Below are positions 31,767 through 33,877 of a DNA stretch of 33,877 nucleotides, piece by piece (within the stretch, counting starts at the first letter, position 1; every line of letters starts with the position of its first letter). The stretch lies in assembly GCA_009844405.1 (NCBI GenBank), contig VYBO01000022.1, positions 1 to 33,877 of the forward strand. The letters run 5' to 3'. Position numbers and translations under genes: made by a program. The notes beneath the pieces are model-generated. The model was not told the origin of the DNA. It saw nothing but the letters and a program-made list of their open reading frames with translations, and did no database searches. The stretch comes from Acidimicrobiaceae bacterium. Its GTDB lineage: Bacteria > Actinomycetota > Acidimicrobiia > Acidimicrobiales > Aldehydirespiratoraceae.

Positions 31767-32165
31767 CTACTGGGAGAGGATCTGGCTGACGCGCTGATGG
31801 GACACGCCCAAGAGTTGCCCGATGTCGCGCATCGGGAACCCAGCGTCGCGGAGCAGCTTAGCCGCCTCCCGCCTCGCCCTGGCTGCGGTTGCGCTCGCGT
31901 CCTCGGCGACCGATACGGAATGGTGCAGCTCGTCCAGGAGGCCCACCACCTCATGCGGAGGCTGCACCTGCACGTCGATGGGCCCGACTTCTGACTCGTC
32001 GATGTCGAGCATCATCGCTATGGCCTCGCGGGCCGTCGCCTCCACCCGGTTCAAGCGCTTGGCCTGTGAGAAGACTCCCCGCAGGTCAGGCACGCTGATC
32101 GCCCACCAGTCGCCGGAGCGAACCGCGTCGACCCGGTAGCCCTGACGCGTCGGATCCATCGTCAT
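31767..32165 (-). CDS. HicB-like antitoxin with C-terminal helix-turn-helix
   Basis: The 132-residue protein begins with a partial RNase H-like HicB fold (YRVDAVRSGDWWAISVPDLR followed by GVFSQAKRLNRVEATAREAI). It ends with a helix-turn-helix (LLRDAGFPMRDIGQLLGVSH, QRVSQILSQ) that should bind the operon promoter. Its start overlaps the HicA stop (ATGA). It should neutralise the HicA RNase. The central segment has a charged helix (SATAARARREAAK). Confidence 0.8.
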   Translation of the reverse strand: MTMDPTRQGYRVDAVRSGDWWAISVPDLRGVFSQAKRLNRVEATAREAIAMMLDIDESEVGPIDVQVQPPHEVVGLLDELHHSVSVAEDASATAARARREAAKLLRDAGFPMRDIGQLLGVSHQRVSQILSQ

Positions 32166-32362
32166 TGTCCGGTGGTCCGCCTCGCATCAGCGAGGATTCC
32201 CTCGGCGGTCCTCTCGTTTATCTCCCTGTGACGCGGGACCACGAGTCTGTTCCCTCCCGGGGTCCAGATCTCATGGCGTCCACCCTGTCGAAGGAGCCTG
32301 AGGCGGATGCCACCGGCCTCGGCCATCGATCTGATACGACTCATGAGTTCTCGCTTCTTCAC
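32162..32362 (-). CDS. HicA-like mRNA interferase toxin
   Basis: The 66-residue protein shows the dsRBD-like HicA fold with the catalytic histidine H30 in RQGGRHEIWTPGG, then RLVVPRHREINERTAEGILA. Toxin precedes antitoxin, the typical hicAB order. GTG 32362 is not preceded by a ribosome site but lies 7 nt after TAGCCA with TTGACT 17 nt upstream, a leaderless promoter. A downstream ATG (MSRIRSMAE) is an alternative start. Confidence 0.82.
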   Translation of the reverse strand: MKKRELMSRIRSMAEAGGIRLRLLRQGGRHEIWTPGGNRLVVPRHREINERTAEGILADARRTTGQ

Positions 32363-32363
32363 T

Positions 32364-32398
32364 GGATGTTGGCTACAAGCCTAGACATCCTGAGTCAA
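32364..32398 (-). promoter_or_regulatory. hicAB promoter and dyad operator
   Basis: On the minus strand TTGACT (32398-32393), a 17-nt spacer and TAGCCA (32375-32370) form a good promoter, with GTG 32362 after 7 nt. A compound dyad covers it: GGATGT (32364-32369) pairs with ACATCC (32385-32390), and GGCT (32371-32374) pairs with AGCC (32378-32381). This suits HicB-mediated autorepression. Confidence 0.6.
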
Positions 32399-32460
32399 GG
32401 ATACTAGCCATATCAGCACGCCGCGGGACGCCGCCCGGCCTGTCCGGAGATGGGCGCCTG

Positions 32461-32566
32461 CCCATGCAGCGCGGCCTGCACGAGCTCATCGCGAGTTGGG
32501 GCGACGCTGCGCACCTCTGTGCGCCCACGCGCCCATGCAGCGCGGCCTGCACGAGTTGATCGCGAG
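32461..32566 (+). repeat. Two copies of a 35-bp direct repeat
   Basis: 32461-32495 and 32532-32566 match at 33 of 35 positions, 71 bp apart. Each begins CCCATGCAGCGCGGCCTGCA and would encode MQRGLHELIA; the differences are in one Leu codon (CTC/TTG). They lie 140-210 bp upstream of the restriction helicase. They may be a duplicated gene start, a regulator site pair, or junk from a rearrangement. Confidence 0.6.
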
Positions 32567-32707
32567 GCCCGCCTTGTCGCAGCCGTGCTGTAGCTTCGCG
32601 TCCGTGGGATCACGCGAGATCGAGGCCTGGGCCGCTTACAGGGCCGGGTGCGGCGACCGGCCCCTGCCGCCGCCCCGGCTTGCGCGGAGTGAGCGGTCGA
32701 CGGTCCC

Positions 32708-33877
32708 GTGACGGCCGACGCGACGACGCCGCGGTTCGATCCGGCCGCCGATCCGATCCTGTGCTCGCCCTACCGCGAGCCCGACCGTCATTGGCGCCTC
32801 GACAGGGCGGGCCGGGCGATGGCGGTCCAACCGCTGGAGGGCCGCCGCCCGTCGGCGCTGCTCCGCCCGGTGCCCGAGGACCACAAGGCCGCCCAGCTTG
32901 CGATGGACCTCCCGACCGAGGTCCACAACGAGGCGGTCATGGCGGTGCGCGAACGGGTGCGCCAGTGGCGGCACGCCGGCTATCCGGGCACGACGTCGGT
33001 CACGGGCACGCTGCTGCGCCACTGGGCCGACGACGACGCCCACCGTCAGCTTCGCCCGTTCTTCGCCCAGCGCGAGGCGGTCGAGACGTTCATCTGGCTG
33101 CGCGAGGTCGCCCGGCGCGACACGCCTGAGCGCCGCCGGATCGAGGAGGAGTCGCGCCGGGCCAACGACGGGATCGTGCGGTACTGCGCCAAGATGGCCA
33201 CCGGCACCGGCAAGACGGCGGTCATGGGAATGCTGATCGCCTGGCAGACGCTGAACGCGGTGCGGACCCGCAGGCAGCGCAACCTCCGGCACTCGTCGCG
33301 GTTCCTGGTGCTCGCGCCGGGGCTCACCGTCCGCGACCGCTTGGCGGTGCTGTCGCCGTCGCACGCCGACAACGTCTACAACGAACTGGGGCTGGTGCCT
33401 GGCAGCCTGCGCGGCGACCTCAACTCGGCCCGGGTGGAGATCGTCAACTGGCAGGCGTTCCGCCGGCGCGACCCCACCGAGGCCACCGGGGCCCAGAAGT
33501 CCGTTCTGGGACCGGGCCGTGTGGACCAGACCGAGTCGGCGGCGGCGATGGTCCGCCGGGTCGCACGGGGACTGCTGGACCGCGGCGGAGCCCACGGCGA
33601 CCTGGTGGTCATCAACGACGAGGCGCACCACTGCTACCTGCCCGGCAGCGTCGACGCCGACGGCGAAGCCTCCAGGCCGTCGGCCGAGGAGAAGGACGCC
33701 GACAAGATCGCCGCGGTGTGGTTCAACGCGATCCGCACGCTGCGCGACGTCGGCGCGCTCGGCGAGCGCTATCCGGCGGGCGGGCAGGCGTCGCCGGTGT
33801 ACGACTTCTCGGCGACGCCGATGTGGATAGCGCGCTCGCGTCGCAGCGAGTCGCCGATGTTCGAGTGGGTCGCCTCC
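32708..33877 (+). CDS. Restriction-type DEAD/DEAH helicase (type III Res-like), 5' part
   Basis: An uninterrupted frame runs from GTG 32708 to the window end (390 codons, incomplete). It begins VTADATTPRFDPAADPILCS. It has a Q-motif-like QREAVETFIWLREVA (121 on), Walker A ATGTGKT (164-170), a DEAH box in VVINDEAHHCY (304-307) and SATPMW (368-373), the SF2 helicase core of type III restriction subunits. The N-terminal PYREPDRHW and RPVPEDHKAAQL segments and the wide spacing before DEAH resemble the family labelled BPTD_3080 restriction endonucleases; that name is from memory. A nuclease domain and a partner methyltransferase would lie beyond the edge. All frames drawn on the opposite strand here are shadows. 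Confidence 0.85.
   Translation, partial: MTADATTPRFDPAADPILCSPYREPDRHWRLDRAGRAMAVQPLEGRRPSALLRPVPEDHKAAQLAMDLPTEVHNEAVMAVRERVRQWRHAGYPGTTSVTGTLLRHWADDDAHRQLRPFFAQREAVETFIWLREVARRDTPERRRIEEESRRANDGIVRYCAKMATGTGKTAVMGMLIAWQTLNAVRTRRQRNLRHSSRFLVLAPGLTVRDRLAVLSPSHADNVYNELGLVPGSLRGDLNSARVEIVNWQAFRRRDPTEATGAQKSVLGPGRVDQTESAAAMVRRVARGLLDRGGAHGDLVVINDEAHHCYLPGSVDADGEASRPSAEEKDADKIAAVWFNAIRTLRDVGALGERYPAGGQASPVYDFSATPMWIARSRRSESPMFEWVAS

Larger units (their letters stand above)
32363..32707. other. Intergenic stretch between hicA and the restriction helicase
   Basis: These 345 bases hold the hicAB promoter, a perfect hairpin ATGGGC-GCCT-GCCCAT (32450-32465) and two copies of a 35-bp direct repeat. 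One short frame (32535-32711, 58 codons, starting MQRGLHELIA) overlaps the next gene's GTG start, but its composition is unremarkable and I cannot support it as a gene. Confidence 0.5.

Noticed and set aside
32535..32711. 58-codon frame (MQRGLHELIA...) overlapping the restriction helicase start
   Set aside because: Only its first ten codons are notable, and these are the direct repeat; the rest is Pro/Arg-rich with no ribosome site or recognisable similarity.
32636..33631. 331-codon minus-strand frame opposite the restriction helicase
   Set aside because: The plus frame carries all helicase motifs without a stop; the minus frame is its compositional mirror.

Overview
The window is high-GC DNA with actinobacterial traits: many GTG/TTG starts, a mycothiol-type metal-binding family protein, an F420/PPOX-fold protein, a uvrA-uvrC and rapZ...gap-pgk-tpiA-secG neighbourhood, and repeated TAnnnT boxes placed 6-7 nt before start codons (leaderless mRNAs). 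I infer an uncultured-type actinobacterium, perhaps Acidimicrobiia; that rank is inference, not proof.

Layout. (1) 91-5709 (+): a catabolic operon of a biotin-dependent acyl-CoA carboxylase alpha subunit, an AtuA-like protein, a TIGR03084-like metal-binding protein and an enoyl-CoA hydratase. This suggests branched-chain or acyclic-terpene acyl-CoA breakdown. (2) 5710-7874: a gene-poor stretch with two copies of a dispersed repeat, one intact unknown gene and remnants of three genes (Zn-alcohol dehydrogenase, YdjC/ChbG deacetylase, ArsI/CadI-type VOC protein). (3) 7875-11014: beta-carbonic anhydrase and a His-rich lipoprotein (-), a Rieske oxygenase (+) and a PPOX-fold flavoprotein (-). (4) 11030-15337: repeat copies 3 and 4, an antitoxin remnant, tRNA-Leu(GAG), two methyltransferases, a CDF-like transporter, a DUF3467-type gene with a 57-residue partner, and a Phd/PIN toxin-antitoxin pair. 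(5) 15366-29418 (-): uvrA-uvrC, then an SDR and a fused HyuA-HyuB hydantoinase (with an FAD-oxidoreductase remnant), then rapZ-gap-pgk-tpiA-secG. The yvcK and whiA genes usually found between rapZ and gap are not there. (6) 29488-33877: a PP2C phosphatase, a DUF222/HNH endonuclease, a HicAB pair and the first 390 codons of a restriction-type DEAH helicase that runs off the end; this reads as the edge of a defence or mobile region.

The most unusual signal is a ~134-bp repeat present four times between 5.7 and 12.5 kb. Each copy has a GC-rich hairpin, a conserved central box, a Shine-Dalgarno-like sequence and an ATG opening a short frame of the pattern MT...NPRS. A 38-nt piece of the same box also sits in frame inside the enoyl-CoA hydratase gene, flanked by a perfect 17-bp direct duplication. 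This is like a palindromic element that can enter coding sequence.
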